DNA of 45,044 nt from positions 92,803 to 137,846 of the forward strand of contig PMZR01000107.1 of assembly GCA_003170135.1 (NCBI GenBank), read 5' to 3'. A model generated the notes under the pieces. It searched no databases. It was not told the origin of the DNA and was given only the letters and a program-made list of their open reading frames with translations. This DNA comes from Acidobacteriota bacterium. GTDB taxonomy: Bacteria; Acidobacteriota; Vicinamibacteria; Vicinamibacterales; Fen-181. This document shows positions 8,191 to 18,295 of this stretch, piece after piece. A program made the position numbers and the translations under genes. Positions within the stretch are counted from its first letter, which is position 1. Every line of letters starts with the position of its first letter.

Positions 8191-9618
8191 ATGCGCCGTG
8201 TCGTCTCGCTGCCACCGGTCGCTGCCTCCATCTGCGTGATCGCCGTCATCACAGCGCTGTATTCCATTGTCGTGTCCGTCAACCCCACGACCGTGGCCCT
8301 GAGCTACGTCGTCGCGATCCTGCTCATCGCCACCGCGTGGGGAATCGGCGAAGCCACGATCGCCTCCCTCGTCGCCACTGTCTGTTTCAACCTGTTCTTC
8401 CTGCCCCCGGTCGGCACGCTGACGATTGCCGATCCTCAGAACTGGATCGCCCTGGCAACGTTCCTCCTGACCGCGATCGTCGCCAGCCAACTGTCGGGAC
8501 GCGCGCGCGCCCGCACCCTCGAGGCCGTCGGCCGCCAGCGCGACCTGGAAAGGCTCTATGCCTTGAGCCGCGCGCTGTTACTGTCTGCCGACCGGCCGTC
8601 CATCCGGACCACGATCGCGCGTCACATCGCCGACGCCTTCGACCTCCAGACCGTGGCGGTCTACGATCACCACGCTGACACCGTGTCCTGGGCGGGATCG
8701 ACCGAGATGCCGTGGATTGACAAGACCCTGCGGGACGTTGCCCGACAGGGCGCGGCGTTCCGCGACGCGTCGGGCATGCGGGTAATCGGGATTCAGCTGG
8801 GCGGTGCCCCCATCGGCGCGCTGGCGCTCGTCGACGAAGGCCTGAGCGATACGGTCGTCCAATCGATCGCCAACCTCGCGGCGATTGGCCTCGAGCGGGC
8901 GCGCGGCCACGAAGCCACGGCCCGCGCGGAGGCCGCACGGCAGAGCGGTGAGTTGCGCGCCGTGACGCTGGATGCGCTCGCCCACGACTTCAAGACGCCC
9001 CTCACGTCGATGAAGGCCGCAGCGAGCGATCTTCGTTCGAACGTCACCGACGGGCGCGATCGCGAGCTCGCCACGATCATCGACGAGGACGTCGACCGCC
9101 TGCAGGCGCTGGTGAGCGATGCCGTGCAGATGCTGCGGATCGACGCGGGCGACTTCGTCCTGCACCGCGATCGCCACACCCTCGCCGACATCGTCGGCTG
9201 GACGCTTCGCCAGTTCGAATCGCGACTGGACGGCCACTCTGTGACGACGCACATTCCCGAATCCCTCTCGGTCGACGCCGACCGTGACCTGCTGGGCCTT
9301 GCGCTGCGCCAGTTGCTCGACAACGCCGTCAAGTACTCGCCGCCGGCCTCCACCATCGAAATCGCCGCAGCGGGCGATCGCACGGTGGAGATCGTCGTGC
9401 GGAATTCCGGGCCCGCCATTCCCGAACGCGAACGCGACCGCGTGTTCGAACGGTTCTACCGCGGCTCCCAGGCCCGCCGGATCCCGGGAACCGGCATGGG
9501 ACTGACCATCGTCCAGCAGATCGCGCAGGCCCACGGCGGCACCGTGAGCGTGGCCAGTTCACCCGAACGCGGCACGCAGGTCACCATGTCGCTGCCATCA
9601 GGAGAGGCAACGACATGA
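8191..9618 (+). CDS. DUF4118 sensor histidine kinase (KdpD C-terminal half)
   Basis: A 475-residue kinase matching KdpD from its membrane part onward: four TM helices of the DUF4118 type (about residues 10-105, with NLFFLPPVGTLTIADPQNW between helices), a GAF-like region (about 130-250), a HisKA domain with LDALAHDFKTPLTSM (phospho-acceptor His265) and HATPase_c with LRQLLDNAVKYSPP and GTGMGLTIVQQIAQAHGG. The N-terminal KdpD and Usp domains are missing; they are encoded as separate genes at 16095-18295. Its stop overlaps the start of the response regulator (ATGA), so they form a two-component pair. Predicted role: phosphorylates the KdpE-type regulator in response to potassium or osmotic state. 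Confidence 0.92.
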   Translation: MRRVVSLPPVAASICVIAVITALYSIVVSVNPTTVALSYVVAILLIATAWGIGEATIASLVATVCFNLFFLPPVGTLTIADPQNWIALATFLLTAIVASQLSGRARARTLEAVGRQRDLERLYALSRALLLSADRPSIRTTIARHIADAFDLQTVAVYDHHADTVSWAGSTEMPWIDKTLRDVARQGAAFRDASGMRVIGIQLGGAPIGALALVDEGLSDTVVQSIANLAAIGLERARGHEATARAEAARQSGELRAVTLDALAHDFKTPLTSMKAAASDLRSNVTDGRDRELATIIDEDVDRLQALVSDAVQMLRIDAGDFVLHRDRHTLADIVGWTLRQFESRLDGHSVTTHIPESLSVDADRDLLGLALRQLLDNAVKYSPPASTIEIAAAGDRTVEIVVRNSGPAIPERERDRVFERFYRGSQARRIPGTGMGLTIVQQIAQAHGGTVSVASSPERGTQVTMSLPSGEATT

Positions 9619-10313
9619 GCGCCGGCCGCATTCTCGTCGTCGATGATGATCCGCAGATCCGCCGCGTGCTCAAGGTCACGTTGAGCGGCCAGGGCTACGA
9701 GGTCGACGACGCCAAGAACGGAGAGACGGCGCTCGAGAAGGTGCGGGAGTCGCGGTTCGATCTCGTGCTGCTCGACATGAACATGCCCGGCATCGGCGGC
9801 GTGGACGCGTGCCGCGCCATTCGCCAGCAGTCGGAAGTCGCGATCATCATGCTCACCGTCCGCGACAACGAGACCGACAAGGTCGAAGCGCTCGACGCCG
9901 GAGCCGACGACTACGTCACCAAGCCGTTCAAGACGCCCGAGCTGTCCGCCCGAATCCGGGCGGCGCTGCGCCGCACACCGTGGACCCACGGCCCGTCGGG
10001 CCTCCTCACGCTGGGCACGGCCACCGTCGATTTCGACACGCGGCAGGTCACCGCCCGCGGCCGCCACGTCCACCTCACCCCGAAGGAGTTCGACCTGCTG
10101 CGGTACCTGGCCGCGCACGCGAACAAGGTGCTGTCGCACCGCGAGCTGCTGCAGGCCGTCTGGGGGCCCGACTACGGCGACCAGGTCGACTACCTGCGCG
10201 TGGTCGTCAACCAGATCAGAAAGAAGATCGAAGCCAGGCCCTCCACGCCCGTCTACCTCCTCACCGAACCGTGGGTCGGCTACCGCCTTCACCTGCCCTC
10301 CGAGCCGCGCTGA
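9615..10313 (+). CDS. kdpE: KdpE-type OmpR-family response regulator
   Basis: A 232-residue response regulator. The receiver domain has the acidic pair in VVDDDP, phospho-acceptor Asp54 (LVLLDMNMP), Thr81 and Lys103 (VTKPF). The winged-helix domain ends with LTPKEFDLLRYLAAHANKVLSHRELLQAVWG and VYLLTEPWVGYRL, a C-terminus characteristic of KdpE. It overlaps the kinase gene by four bases and lies just upstream of the Usp-kdp operon. It is the natural candidate to bind the 11-bp-phased boxes at 8095-8122, 10340-10378 and 18376-18425. Confidence 0.93.
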   Translation: MSAGRILVVDDDPQIRRVLKVTLSGQGYEVDDAKNGETALEKVRESRFDLVLLDMNMPGIGGVDACRAIRQQSEVAIIMLTVRDNETDKVEALDAGADDYVTKPFKTPELSARIRAALRRTPWTHGPSGLLTLGTATVDFDTRQVTARGRHVHLTPKEFDLLRYLAAHANKVLSHRELLQAVWGPDYGDQVDYLRVVVNQIRKKIEARPSTPVYLLTEPWVGYRLHLPSEPR

Positions 10314-10339
10314 CAGGCCTCGCGCCGGCGTGCGAAATC

Positions 10340-10383
10340 CTAACGCGCGCCTTATGACTTCCTAAGGTCGGGCTTTCTACAGT
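10340..10383 (+). promoter_or_regulatory. Candidate KdpE box array and -10 of the Usp-kdp operon
   Basis: CTAACG (10340), CTTATG (10351), CTAAGG (10362) and a weaker CTTTCT (10373) recur at exactly 11 bp. TACAGT at 10378-10383 is a -10 candidate, 10 bases after the third box. No sigma70 -35 hexamer is present, as expected when an OmpR-type activator replaces -35 contacts. Transcription would begin near 10390. Confidence 0.75.
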
Positions 10384-10477
10384 GGAGATGTCCGCCACCG
10401 CGAAGACTTCGGCAAGACCCGCCCTGGCGGGCGTTGCTCCCGACCGGCGCAGGCGAAGGCGGGTCGTCGAGACGAAG

Positions 10478-10960
10478 ATGGCCGAAATCGTCGAACTTCC
10501 ATCGGCAGGTGAGGAACGGCGCGACCGCTCGAGACCCTGGCGCAATGGCGCCGGCGCCCTCCGCACCGACGAGATCTACGTCCTCTTCACGTCGCTCGAC
10601 GAAACGCTGGCGGCCGTACGCGCGGCGAAGCGGCTGGCCGCAGCGCTTGGATGCGGCGTGACGCTGGTCCATCTCCGCGCCGTGCCCTGGGGGGCGCCGG
10701 TGGAAGAACCGGGTGGACGGTCTCCGCTCGAAGCCGAAGCCGTCGTCGATCGCCTCGCCGCGGACGATGTCGGCGTGCGCGTTCAGGTGTACCTCTGCCG
10801 GAACGCCCGGCGCGCCGTCTCGTCGGTTTTCAAGGGCCGCTCCTTGATCGTCATCGGTGGCCGGCGGCACTGGTGGCCGACGCGATCGGATCGCTGGCGT
10901 CGAACCCTGGAGGCCGAAGGTCACTTCGTGATGTGCGTGGACGACGCCACCCATGCTTGA
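10478..10960 (+). CDS. Usp-like protein at the head of the kdp operon
   Basis: A 160-residue soluble protein with a universal-stress-protein-like alpha/beta pattern: DEIYVLFTSLDETLAAVRAA, then RLAAALGCGVTLVHLRAVPWG, a helix, and RSLIVIGGRRHWWPTRSDRW. The usual ATP-binding GxxGx9G(S/T) pattern is not clearly kept. It is the first gene after the phased boxes and precedes the kdp genes, suggesting a regulatory or accessory role in potassium uptake; the function is not established. In-frame starts at 10382 (GTG) and 10388 (ATG) lie at or before the predicted transcription start, so 10478 (MAEIVEL, after GAGACGAAG) is preferred, with moderate certainty about the start. Confidence 0.65.
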   Translation: MAEIVELPSAGEERRDRSRPWRNGAGALRTDEIYVLFTSLDETLAAVRAAKRLAAALGCGVTLVHLRAVPWGAPVEEPGGRSPLEAEAVVDRLAADDVGVRVQVYLCRNARRAVSSVFKGRSLIVIGGRRHWWPTRSDRWRRTLEAEGHFVMCVDDATHA

Positions 10961-10991
10961 TGCCCTGTATCTGCGGCCCGAGCGGTTCTGA
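10953..10991 (+). pseudogene. Scar: fused micro-protein start and kdpF 3' end
   Basis: A 12-codon frame, MLDALYLRPERF, ending in TGA at 10989-10991. Its start matches the first codons of the intact micro-protein at 11087 (ATGCTTGA, then CTGT), and its end LYLRPERF matches the KdpF ending (YLGWAMFKPEKF at 11181-11267). It reads as an internal deletion joining the front of a micro-protein to the tail of an older kdpF. It overlaps the end of the Usp-like gene. Confidence 0.68.
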
Positions 10992-10998
10992 GGACGAG

Positions 10999-11069
10999 AT
11001 GACGGTTCTTGGCCTGTACCAGATCCTGTCCTGTTCTTCTTCCTGCTGATCCTTGCGGTCACGAAGCCG
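10999..11069 (+). pseudogene. kdpA: Scar: frameshifted kdpA 5' end
   Basis: MTVLGLYQIL in frame from 10999, then after a net +2 shift LFFFLLILAVTKP. Together they match the start of the intact KdpA (GILQILVFFGLILLVTKP, from 11276). The spacing from the kdpF-like stop (TGA, seven bases, ATG) also mimics the intact kdpF-kdpA junction. Similarity stops after TKP, where an RBS (AAGGAGAG) for the next micro-protein begins. The frame hits a stop after 16 codons, so it is not a functional gene. Confidence 0.78.
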
Positions 11070-11086
11070 CCACAAGGAGAGATCCC

Positions 11087-11170
11087 ATGCTTGACCTGTT
11101 TTACCTCGCGATCGGAGTCGTCGGATTTCTCGCGCTCTGGGCCATCACGCAGGCTTGCGACCGGGTGTAG
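11087..11170 (+). CDS. 27-residue membrane micro-protein upstream of KdpF
   Basis: Translation MLDLFYLAIGVVGFLALWAI then TQACDRV: one TM helix with a short polar C-terminus holding Cys24, Asp25 and Arg26. A strong RBS (AAGGAGAG) lies 8 bases upstream of the ATG. It sits between the kdp scars and kdpF, 10 bases before the KdpF start. It is not KdpF itself, which follows, but has the same size and topology, so it may be an additional KdpFABC accessory subunit. The scar at 10953 begins with the same MLD start, suggesting the older operon also had it. Confidence 0.72.
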   Translation: MLDLFYLAIGVVGFLALWAITQACDRV

Positions 11171-11180
11171 GAGACCCACC

Positions 11181-11267
11181 ATGTTCGATTACCTCATTTC
11201 CGGCATCGTGGCGGTGTCCCTGCTCGTCTACCTCGGGTGGGCGATGTTCAAGCCCGAGAAGTTTTGA
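11181..11267 (+). CDS. kdpF: KdpF, small subunit of the K+-transporting ATPase
   Basis: A 28-residue single-TM protein: MFDYLISGIVAVSLLVYLGW followed by AMFKPEKF. The YLxxxxxxPExF ending is the KdpF hallmark. KdpF stabilises the KdpABC complex at its KdpA subunit. It lies 8 bases before kdpA, with the RBS for kdpA overlapping its end (TGAGG). Its size and position are canonical. Confidence 0.88.
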   Translation: MFDYLISGIVAVSLLVYLGWAMFKPEKF

Positions 11268-11275
11268 GGCCTGCG

Positions 11276-13075
11276 ATGACTAGCATTGGCATTCTGCAGA
11301 TTCTCGTGTTCTTCGGCCTGATCCTGCTCGTCACCAAGCCGGTCGGGCTGTTCATGTCGCGGCTGTTCCAGGGCGAGCGTACGTTCCTGCATCCCGTGCT
11401 GCGGCCGATCGAAGTGCTCGTCTACAAGCTGTGCGGCGTTCGCGAAGACCAGGAACAGCGCTGGACGCAATACGCCGCGTCCCTCCTGTCCTTCAGCCTC
11501 TTCGCGTTTCTGTTCGTGTACGCCTTCCAGCGGCTCCAGGGGCATCTGCCGCTGAATCCGCAGGGGTTCGGAGCGTCTCAGGTGCCTCCTGACCTGGCGT
11601 TCAACACCGCCATCAGCTTCACGACGAACACGAACTGGCAGGGGTACAGCGGCGAATCGACGCTCAGCTACTTCGTCCAGATGGCCGCGCTGGCCGTGCA
11701 GAACTTTGCCTCTGCCGCCGCAGGCATCGCGGTGGCGATTGCGCTGATTCGCGGCTTTGCCCGGCATGAGACGGACCGGATCGGGAATTTCTGGGTCGAC
11801 CTGACGCGCACGACGCTCTACGTGTTGATGCCGATCGCCTTCGTGGCGGCCCTCGTCTTTTGCTCGCAAGGCGCCATCCAGAACTTCCATCCGTATACCG
11901 TCGCCAAGACGGTTGAGGGCGCGACGCAGACCATTGCGCAAGGGCCTGTCGCGTCGCAGGAAGTTATCAAGCTCCTCGGGACGAATGGCGGCGGCTTTTT
12001 CAACGCCAACTCGGGGCACCCCTTCGAAAGTCCGACGCCGTTCACGAACCTCGCTCAAGTCCTGCTGATTTTCGTGCTCGGTGCGGGCCTCACCTATACG
12101 TTCGGCCACATGGTGAAGGACACGCGGCAGGGCTGGGCCTTGTTCGCCGCCATGTCCGTGATGTTCCTCGCGGGCGTCTTCGTCGCCTACCCCGCCGAAC
12201 AGGCGGGCAATCCGAGCCTGTCGAAGCTGGGCGTGGAACGCGCGGCAACGGCCACGCAGTCGGGCGGGAACATGGAGGGCAAGGAGACGCGCTTCGGGAT
12301 CGCCGGCTCGGCGCTCTTTGCGACGGTCACCACCGACGCGAGCTGCGGCGCCGTGAACAGCTGGCACGACAGCTACACGCCGCTCGGCGGTCTCGTCCCG
12401 CTGTTCAACATGCAGACCGACGAGGTGATCTTCGGCGGGGTCGGATCGGGCCTCTACGGCATGCTGCTCTACGCGATCCTGGGCGTCTTCATCGCCGGCC
12501 TCATGGTCGGCCGCACGCCGGAGTACATCGGCAAGAAGATCCAGCAGAAGGAAGTCAAGATGGCGCTCTTCGCCATTCTGGCGACGTCGTTCCTGATCCT
12601 CGTGTTCTCCGGCATCAGCATCGTGGCGCCGTTCGCCAAGGGGGGCTACTGGAATCCCCTGGGGCCTGCGATCGCGAATCTGAACAATTCAGGCCCGCAC
12701 GGCTTGAGCGAGATGCTGTACGCGTACACGAGTTCGACAGAGAACAACGGCAGCGCGTTTGCCGGCATCACGGTCAACACACCGTGGTATGACCTGACGC
12801 TCGGTCTGGCGATGCTGTTCGGCCGCTTCCTCTTCATGATCCCCGCACTGGCGGTTGCGGGCAGCCTCGCCAGCAAGAAGGCCGTCCCGACGTCCGCTGG
12901 CACGTTACCCACGCACGGTCCGCTCTTTGTCGGCCTGCTCGTGGCGACGGTGATCGTGGTGGGCGCGCTGACGTTCTTCCCGGCGTTGGCGCTCGGGCCG
13001 ATCGTCGAACACTTCCTCATGCACCAGGGCAAGCTCTTCTCGACCATGGTCGTGTCGTTCCCGATGTGGAGTTGA
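11276..13075 (+). CDS. kdpA: KdpA, K+-binding and translocating subunit
   Basis: A 599-residue polytopic membrane protein with all four selectivity-filter-type repeats visible: SFTTNTNWQGY, GTNGGGFFNANSGHPFE, TTDASCGAVNSWHDS and GGVGSGLYGMLLY. KdpA is the SKT-superfamily channel-like subunit that binds K+ from the periplasm. Start 11276 (MTSIGILQILVFFG) gives the standard N-terminus; an in-frame start at 11237 lies inside kdpF. Its stop (13073-13075) sits directly before kdpB. A frameshifted second kdpA start is found 277 bases upstream. Confidence 0.97.
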   Translation: MTSIGILQILVFFGLILLVTKPVGLFMSRLFQGERTFLHPVLRPIEVLVYKLCGVREDQEQRWTQYAASLLSFSLFAFLFVYAFQRLQGHLPLNPQGFGASQVPPDLAFNTAISFTTNTNWQGYSGESTLSYFVQMAALAVQNFASAAAGIAVAIALIRGFARHETDRIGNFWVDLTRTTLYVLMPIAFVAALVFCSQGAIQNFHPYTVAKTVEGATQTIAQGPVASQEVIKLLGTNGGGFFNANSGHPFESPTPFTNLAQVLLIFVLGAGLTYTFGHMVKDTRQGWALFAAMSVMFLAGVFVAYPAEQAGNPSLSKLGVERAATATQSGGNMEGKETRFGIAGSALFATVTTDASCGAVNSWHDSYTPLGGLVPLFNMQTDEVIFGGVGSGLYGMLLYAILGVFIAGLMVGRTPEYIGKKIQQKEVKMALFAILATSFLILVFSGISIVAPFAKGGYWNPLGPAIANLNNSGPHGLSEMLYAYTSSTENNGSAFAGITVNTPWYDLTLGLAMLFGRFLFMIPALAVAGSLASKKAVPTSAGTLPTHGPLFVGLLVATVIVVGALTFFPALALGPIVEHFLMHQGKLFSTMVVSFPMWS

Positions 13076-13078
13076 GTG

Positions 13079-15208
<2,130 letters not shown>

Positions 15209-15217
15209 GAGAGAGAC

Positions 15218-15955
15218 GTGCTGAAAGAACTCAAGCAGGGATTCATGATGATGGTGGTTCTGACGGTCCTGACGGGCCTGGTCTATCCAGCCGTCATCAC
15301 CGGGATTGCGCAAGTCGTCTTTCCGGATCAGGCCAATGGCAGCCTGATCGTCTCGAATGGGCACGTGGTCGGCTCCCAGTTGATCGGCCAGAGTTTCACG
15401 AAGCCCGAGTACTTTCATCCGCGGCCATCAGCGGCCGGCAGCGGCTACGATCCCACCGCCAGTGCGGGAACGAACCTGGGACCGACCAGCGCCAAGTTGA
15501 TCAACGGAACCACGAAACTGGACGACAAGAAGAGCGAGGTCGTCGATTTCGACGGCATCAGGGATCGCATCGTGCACTACTGTGTGGACAACGACATCCC
15601 CTATGACTCGTCGAGGCCGCTCGACGCGTTCAAGGACGCCCAGGGCAATCTCGATGATGTGAAGCTCGTCAAGGCGTTCAACGACGACAAGGCACCGTTC
15701 GTGTTCACGCCGAAGGTGCCGATCCCCGCCGATGCGGTGACGGCTTCCGAGTCGGGCCTGGACCCACACATCAGTCCAGGCAATGCCCAGGCGCAGGCGG
15801 CCCGTGTTGCCAAGACTCGCGGGGTGTCGGTGGAACAGGTGCAGGGGGTGATTGCGCAGCACACCGAGGGGCGCGCGCTCGGCTTCCTTGGGGAGCCGAG
15901 GGTGAACGTCCTGGAGCTGAATCTGGCGCTGGATCGGCAGTTTCCGCGCAAATGA
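15218..15955 (+). CDS. kdpC: KdpC, long form
   Basis: A 245-residue KdpC: one N-terminal TM helix (MMVVLTVLTGLVYPAVITGI), FPDQANGSLI, the GQSFTKPEYFHPRPSAAG motif, the SGLDPHISPGNAQAQAARVA motif and the final LGFLGEPRVNVLELNLALD. Canonical KdpC is about 190 residues; here roughly 55 extra residues (about 100-165, rich in Asp and Lys, with one Cys122) sit between GTNLGPT and VTASESGLDPHIS. KdpC assists ATP binding by KdpB. Start GTG at 15218 follows AGGAGAG. A second KdpC tail lies directly after its stop. Confidence 0.95.
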   Translation: MLKELKQGFMMMVVLTVLTGLVYPAVITGIAQVVFPDQANGSLIVSNGHVVGSQLIGQSFTKPEYFHPRPSAAGSGYDPTASAGTNLGPTSAKLINGTTKLDDKKSEVVDFDGIRDRIVHYCVDNDIPYDSSRPLDAFKDAQGNLDDVKLVKAFNDDKAPFVFTPKVPIPADAVTASESGLDPHISPGNAQAQAARVAKTRGVSVEQVQGVIAQHTEGRALGFLGEPRVNVLELNLALDRQFPRK

Positions 15956-15956
15956 G

Positions 15957-16031
15957 CGCGGCGTCATCGGCGAGCCCCGCGTCAACGTGCTGCAGCTGAA
16001 TCTCGCACTGGACCGCCAGCCGCGTCGGTAA
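15957..16031 (+). pseudogene. kdpC: Scar: 3' end of a second kdpC
   Basis: In a different frame from the intact kdpC, this stretch encodes RGVIGEPRVNVLQLNLALDR then QPRR and a TAA at 16029-16031. It matches the intact KdpC end (GFLGEPRVNVLELNLALDRQ) at all but a few residues while differing more at codon third positions. There is no start codon and nothing else of kdpC. It begins two bases after the intact kdpC stop, so it looks like the residue of an older kdpC left at a recombination join. Confidence 0.85.
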
Positions 16032-16056
16032 GGGCGACCCGGCGGATCGCCCCTAC
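16028..16056. repeat. REP-like imperfect palindrome / possible terminator
   Basis: A 29-base palindrome: left arm GTAAGGGCGACCCG, centre G, right arm CGGATCGCCCCTAC; 12 of 14 positions pair. It overlaps the TAA of the kdpC scar and precedes the first KdpD module gene. No T-tract follows, so rho-independent termination is uncertain. It resembles REP-type elements. Confidence 0.7.
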
Positions 16057-16094
16057 GCCGGTCCCGCCGCGCGATCACCTACAATTGGTGCGAT

Positions 16095-17171
16095 ATGCCT
16101 GGTGTCGAAGGCGACGGCTCGGGCGGCCGGCGGGACGCCGAGGCCTTGTTGCGCGAAGTCGAGGCGGCCGAGCGCGCGCGACACCGCGGGCAGCTGAAGA
16201 TCTTCCTCGGGTACGCGTCCGGCGTCGGCAAGTCGTTCCGCCTGTTCGACGAGGGCCGGCGGCGGCACGAGCGTGGTGAAGACGTTGTCATCGCCGCGAT
16301 GCAGCCCGACATCACCCCGGAGATTGCGCGCGCCACCTGCGAGCTGCCCGTCGTTCCAAGCCTCGACGTGGGCGGCGTGCCGGTCGTGGACGTGCCCGCC
16401 CTGCTCGTGCGCCGTCCGCAGGTGTGCCTGATCGACGGTCTGGCCTACGCCAACCCGCCCGGAAGCCGGCACGCCAATCGATACGAAGACGTCAACGAGT
16501 TGCTCGAGGCGGGCATCTCGGTCATCACGTCGATCAACCTCGAGTACATCGCCGAGCAGCAGGACTTCGTCCACAGCGTGACCGGGAAGGTCTCGGCACA
16601 CACGGTGCCCGAGGACTTCGTCGCGAGCGCCGACGAAGTCGTGGTGGTCGATGCCCCTCCCGATGCGGCAGCCCCGGACCGGGCGCGGCAGCTTTCAGCG
16701 CTGCGACAACGCGCGCTGCTGCTCACCGCCGACGTGGTCGATCGGCAGCTCGAACAGTACCTCCGGCTGCACGGCATCGACTCGTCCTGGGGCACGCAGG
16801 AGCGGATCCTCGTGTGCACGACGCCGCGCGCGAACGCGGCGAAGATGCTCGCCAGCGGCCGGCGGAACGCCGACCGGTTCCACGGCGAACTGTTCGCCAT
16901 CTACGTCCTCCAGGAGCATCTCACCGAGGAGGATCGGATGGCGAACGAACGCAACCTCACCCTCGCGCGGGCGCAGCACGCGCAGGTCGACGTCCTGGAG
17001 GGCAAGGACGCGGTGGCGACGATCCTCGACTACGCCCGGCGCCATCACATCACGCAGATCTTCGTCGGCCACAACCTGCGCCGCAACTGGCGTGCGCGTA
17101 TCGCCGGCACGCCGCTCGAGCGGCTGATTCGCGATGCCGAGGGCATCGACGTCAGGGTCTTCCCGCAATGA
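16095..17171 (+). CDS. Stand-alone KdpD-like sensor module, degenerate
   Basis: A 358-residue protein with a KdpD N-terminal domain (about residues 30-240) and a Usp-like domain (about 250-358), but no TM helices or kinase. The Walker A is kept (GYASGVGKSFRL). The Walker B/switch region is altered: LIDGLAYANPPGSRHANRYEDV, where typical KdpD has VDELxHTNxPGS, so the DEL acid is lost and HTN is YAN. The C-terminal Usp part has ERILVCTTPRANAAKML and FVGHNLRRNWRARIAGT. TACAAT at 16080-16085 lies just upstream, so a near-leaderless mRNA is possible. It is coupled to the next module by an ATGA overlap. Confidence 0.88.
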   Translation: MPGVEGDGSGGRRDAEALLREVEAAERARHRGQLKIFLGYASGVGKSFRLFDEGRRRHERGEDVVIAAMQPDITPEIARATCELPVVPSLDVGGVPVVDVPALLVRRPQVCLIDGLAYANPPGSRHANRYEDVNELLEAGISVITSINLEYIAEQQDFVHSVTGKVSAHTVPEDFVASADEVVVVDAPPDAAAPDRARQLSALRQRALLLTADVVDRQLEQYLRLHGIDSSWGTQERILVCTTPRANAAKMLASGRRNADRFHGELFAIYVLQEHLTEEDRMANERNLTLARAQHAQVDVLEGKDAVATILDYARRHHITQIFVGHNLRRNWRARIAGTPLERLIRDAEGIDVRVFPQ

Positions 17172-18295
17172 CGGCCACGGACCCTTCGCCATCCCGCGGC
17201 CGCCTGAAGGTCTTCCTCGGCTATGCCGCGGGCGTCGGCAAGACGTTCCAGATGCTGAGCGAGGCCCAACAGCTCGAGCGGCAGGGGGTGGACGTCGCGA
17301 TCGGGTACTTCGAACCGCACAGCCGTCCCGACACCATCGCGCTCGCCGAGGGCCTCGAGACCATCCCGCGACGCACGGTCGAGTACCGGGGAGCCCGCTT
17401 CGAGGAGATGGACACCGAGGCGATCCTGCGCCGTCACCCCCAGGTGGCCGTCGTGGACGAGTTACCGCACACCAACGTGCCGGGCTCGCCGACGCTGAAG
17501 CGCTGGGAGGACGTCCACGCCCTGCTCGACGCCGGCATCGACGTCATAACGACGATGAACGTGCAGCACCTGGAGAGTTTGAACGACCAGATCTGGCAGA
17601 GCACCGGGGTGCGCGTGCGCGAGACGATTCCGGACTGGGTCCTGAAACAGGCCGACGAAGTGGTCATGGTCGATCTGACGCCCCGCGCGCTGCTGAACAG
17701 GCTCGCGCGCGGCGTCGTCTATCCGCCCGAACGCGCGAAGGCGGCGCTGGACAATTTCTTCAAGGAGTCCACGCTGGTCGCGCTGCGCGAGCTCGCCATG
17801 CGCCAGGCGGCCTACGCGGTCGAAAGCCGGCTGCCCGAAGACGAGGCGGCGCAACCGCCGCCTGTCGAGGGCGACGCGCGCCCGCAGGAACGCCTGCTGC
17901 TGCTCATCGGCCCGGAGCCCGCCAGCGCCGCGCTCATCCGGCGTGGCCGTCACATGGCCGACCATCTTCGCGCCGAGTGCCTGGCCGTGTATGTCTCCCG
18001 GGCGCCGGGCTTTCGGGACCTGACCCCAGAGGAGCAGGAACACCTGGAACGCCATTTCAACTTCGCCCGCGGCCTGCTGATTGAAACGCGCGTGCTCGAG
18101 GGCAGCAACGTCGCGCAGACCGTCGTGGACTTCGCCCGGCTGCACGGCGTGACGCAGATCTTCGTGACGCGCGAGAAGACGGGCGGCCTGCGGGCGTGGT
18201 TCGGCCAGGCGCTGGTGCAGCAAATCGTGAATTACGCCCGCGACATGCAGGTTACCGTCGTCGCCGACCGCTCGATCAGGCCAACGGCCAGCTGA
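17168..18295 (+). CDS. Stand-alone KdpD sensor module (KdpD + Usp domains)
   Basis: A 375-residue paralogue of the preceding gene, with canonical motifs: Walker A GYAAGVGKTFQM and switch region VAVVDELPHTNVPGS, then WEDVHALLDAGIDVITTMNV, ADEVVMVDLTPRALLNRL, and a Usp domain (LLLLIGPEPASAALIRRG to the end). It lacks the DUF4118, HisKA and HATPase parts, which are in the kinase gene at 8191. The two soluble modules together with that kinase could reconstitute a split KdpD; the first, degenerate module may be a regulatory partner. Start overlaps the upstream stop by four bases. Confidence 0.9.
   Translation: MTATDPSPSRGRLKVFLGYAAGVGKTFQMLSEAQQLERQGVDVAIGYFEPHSRPDTIALAEGLETIPRRTVEYRGARFEEMDTEAILRRHPQVAVVDELPHTNVPGSPTLKRWEDVHALLDAGIDVITTMNVQHLESLNDQIWQSTGVRVRETIPDWVLKQADEVVMVDLTPRALLNRLARGVVYPPERAKAALDNFFKESTLVALRELAMRQAAYAVESRLPEDEAAQPPPVEGDARPQERLLLLIGPEPASAALIRRGRHMADHLRAECLAVYVSRAPGFRDLTPEEQEHLERHFNFARGLLIETRVLEGSNVAQTVVDFARLHGVTQIFVTREKTGGLRAWFGQALVQQIVNYARDMQVTVVADRSIRPTAS

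Noticed and set aside
10382..10477. Upstream starts (GTG 10382 or ATG 10388) for the Usp-like gene
   Set aside because: They coincide with the predicted -10/transcription start of the phased-box promoter, and the added residues are Ala/Arg-rich and unlike Usp sequence.
16095..17171. First KdpD module as a pseudogene
   Set aside because: The frame is intact over 358 codons, Walker A is preserved and it is translationally coupled to the next gene; altered switch residues alone do not show decay.
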